Positions 32,332-32,361 of a stretch of 32,361 bases of DNA are shown in pieces (positions within the stretch are counted from its first letter, which is position 1; each line of letters starts with the position of its first letter). This stretch comes from Clostridia bacterium. Lineage in GTDB: Bacteria; Bacillota; Clostridia; Peptostreptococcales; Anaerovoracaceae. Under the pieces are notes generated by a model. It was not told where the DNA came from and did not search any database. It saw only the letters and a list, made by a program, of their open reading frames with translations. Made by a program: the position numbers and the translations under genes. Location of the stretch: the NCBI GenBank assembly GCA_910575405.1, contig CAJTER010000044.1, positions 1 to 32,361 on the forward strand, in the 5' to 3' direction.

Positions 32332-32361
32332 GCAGAAGATATTGAAAAGTCATAAGTCAAA

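Noticed and set aside
1-32361. CRISPR arrays and tRNA genes
   Set aside because: No regularly spaced repeats and no cloverleaf or T-loop consensus (GGTTCGANTCC) were noticed on reading both strands.

Overview
The window looks like a chromosomal segment of an anaerobic, low-to-mid G+C Firmicute (class Clostridia, probably a gut-type Lachnospirales/Eubacteriales relative). Evidence for this: a FabK/FabT-type fatty-acid system, a Moco riboswitch ahead of a MOP-type aldehyde oxidoreductase, an AddB-type recombination nuclease, strong AGGAGG ribosome binding sites and sigma-A promoters with 17-nt spacers. Most genes are on the minus strand. No tRNA, complete rRNA gene or CRISPR array is visible.

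Region 1 (1-8416) is a defence-type island. It has the N-terminal part of an IS630-family transposase cut by the window edge, a frameshifted AbiJ-NTD4/HEPN-like gene, and a complete type I restriction-modification operon (hsdR-hsdM-hsdS, minus strand). Divergent from hsdR lies a unit with a strong promoter, a folded RNA of about 190 nt ending in an intrinsic terminator, and a frameshifted PBECR4 nuclease-like gene. Both accessory genes flanking the restriction system are broken by what looks like one lost base.

Region 2 (8461-14906) is a molybdenum aldehyde oxidoreductase module resembling the Desulfovibrio DVU_1557-1559 genes. It comprises promoter, Moco riboswitch, intrinsic terminator, the mop-type enzyme, a large FAD/Fe-S dicluster oxidoreductase, and two small zinc-ribbon proteins. 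A C-terminal remnant of one zinc-ribbon gene marks an old tandem duplication.

Region 3 (15027-26128) reads as one long co-directional unit: fabH-fabK-fabD-fabG-fabF-fabZ, then a fusion of a FabT-like MarR regulator with an FMN nitronate-monooxygenase/FabK-like domain, then addB and a ferredoxin-nitroreductase. A sigma-A promoter with a FabT-type palindrome just downstream sits before fabH, so the fusion protein plausibly controls its own operon. acpP, the acc genes and addA, the usual partners, are not here.

Region 4 (26157-32361) contains an ABC-F ATPase, a 5'-truncated DUF4143 ATPase joined to an orphan RelB/DinJ antitoxin, a small lipoprotein, an XRE regulator, and a membrane Ser/Thr kinase lacking the usual nucleotide-binding lysine. 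The final 230 bases hold a boxA-like element of the kind found before 16S or 23S rRNA. The window therefore starts in an insertion sequence and probably ends at an rRNA operon. Gaps not listed as features (for example 305-512) hold nothing I can support beyond weak hairpins.
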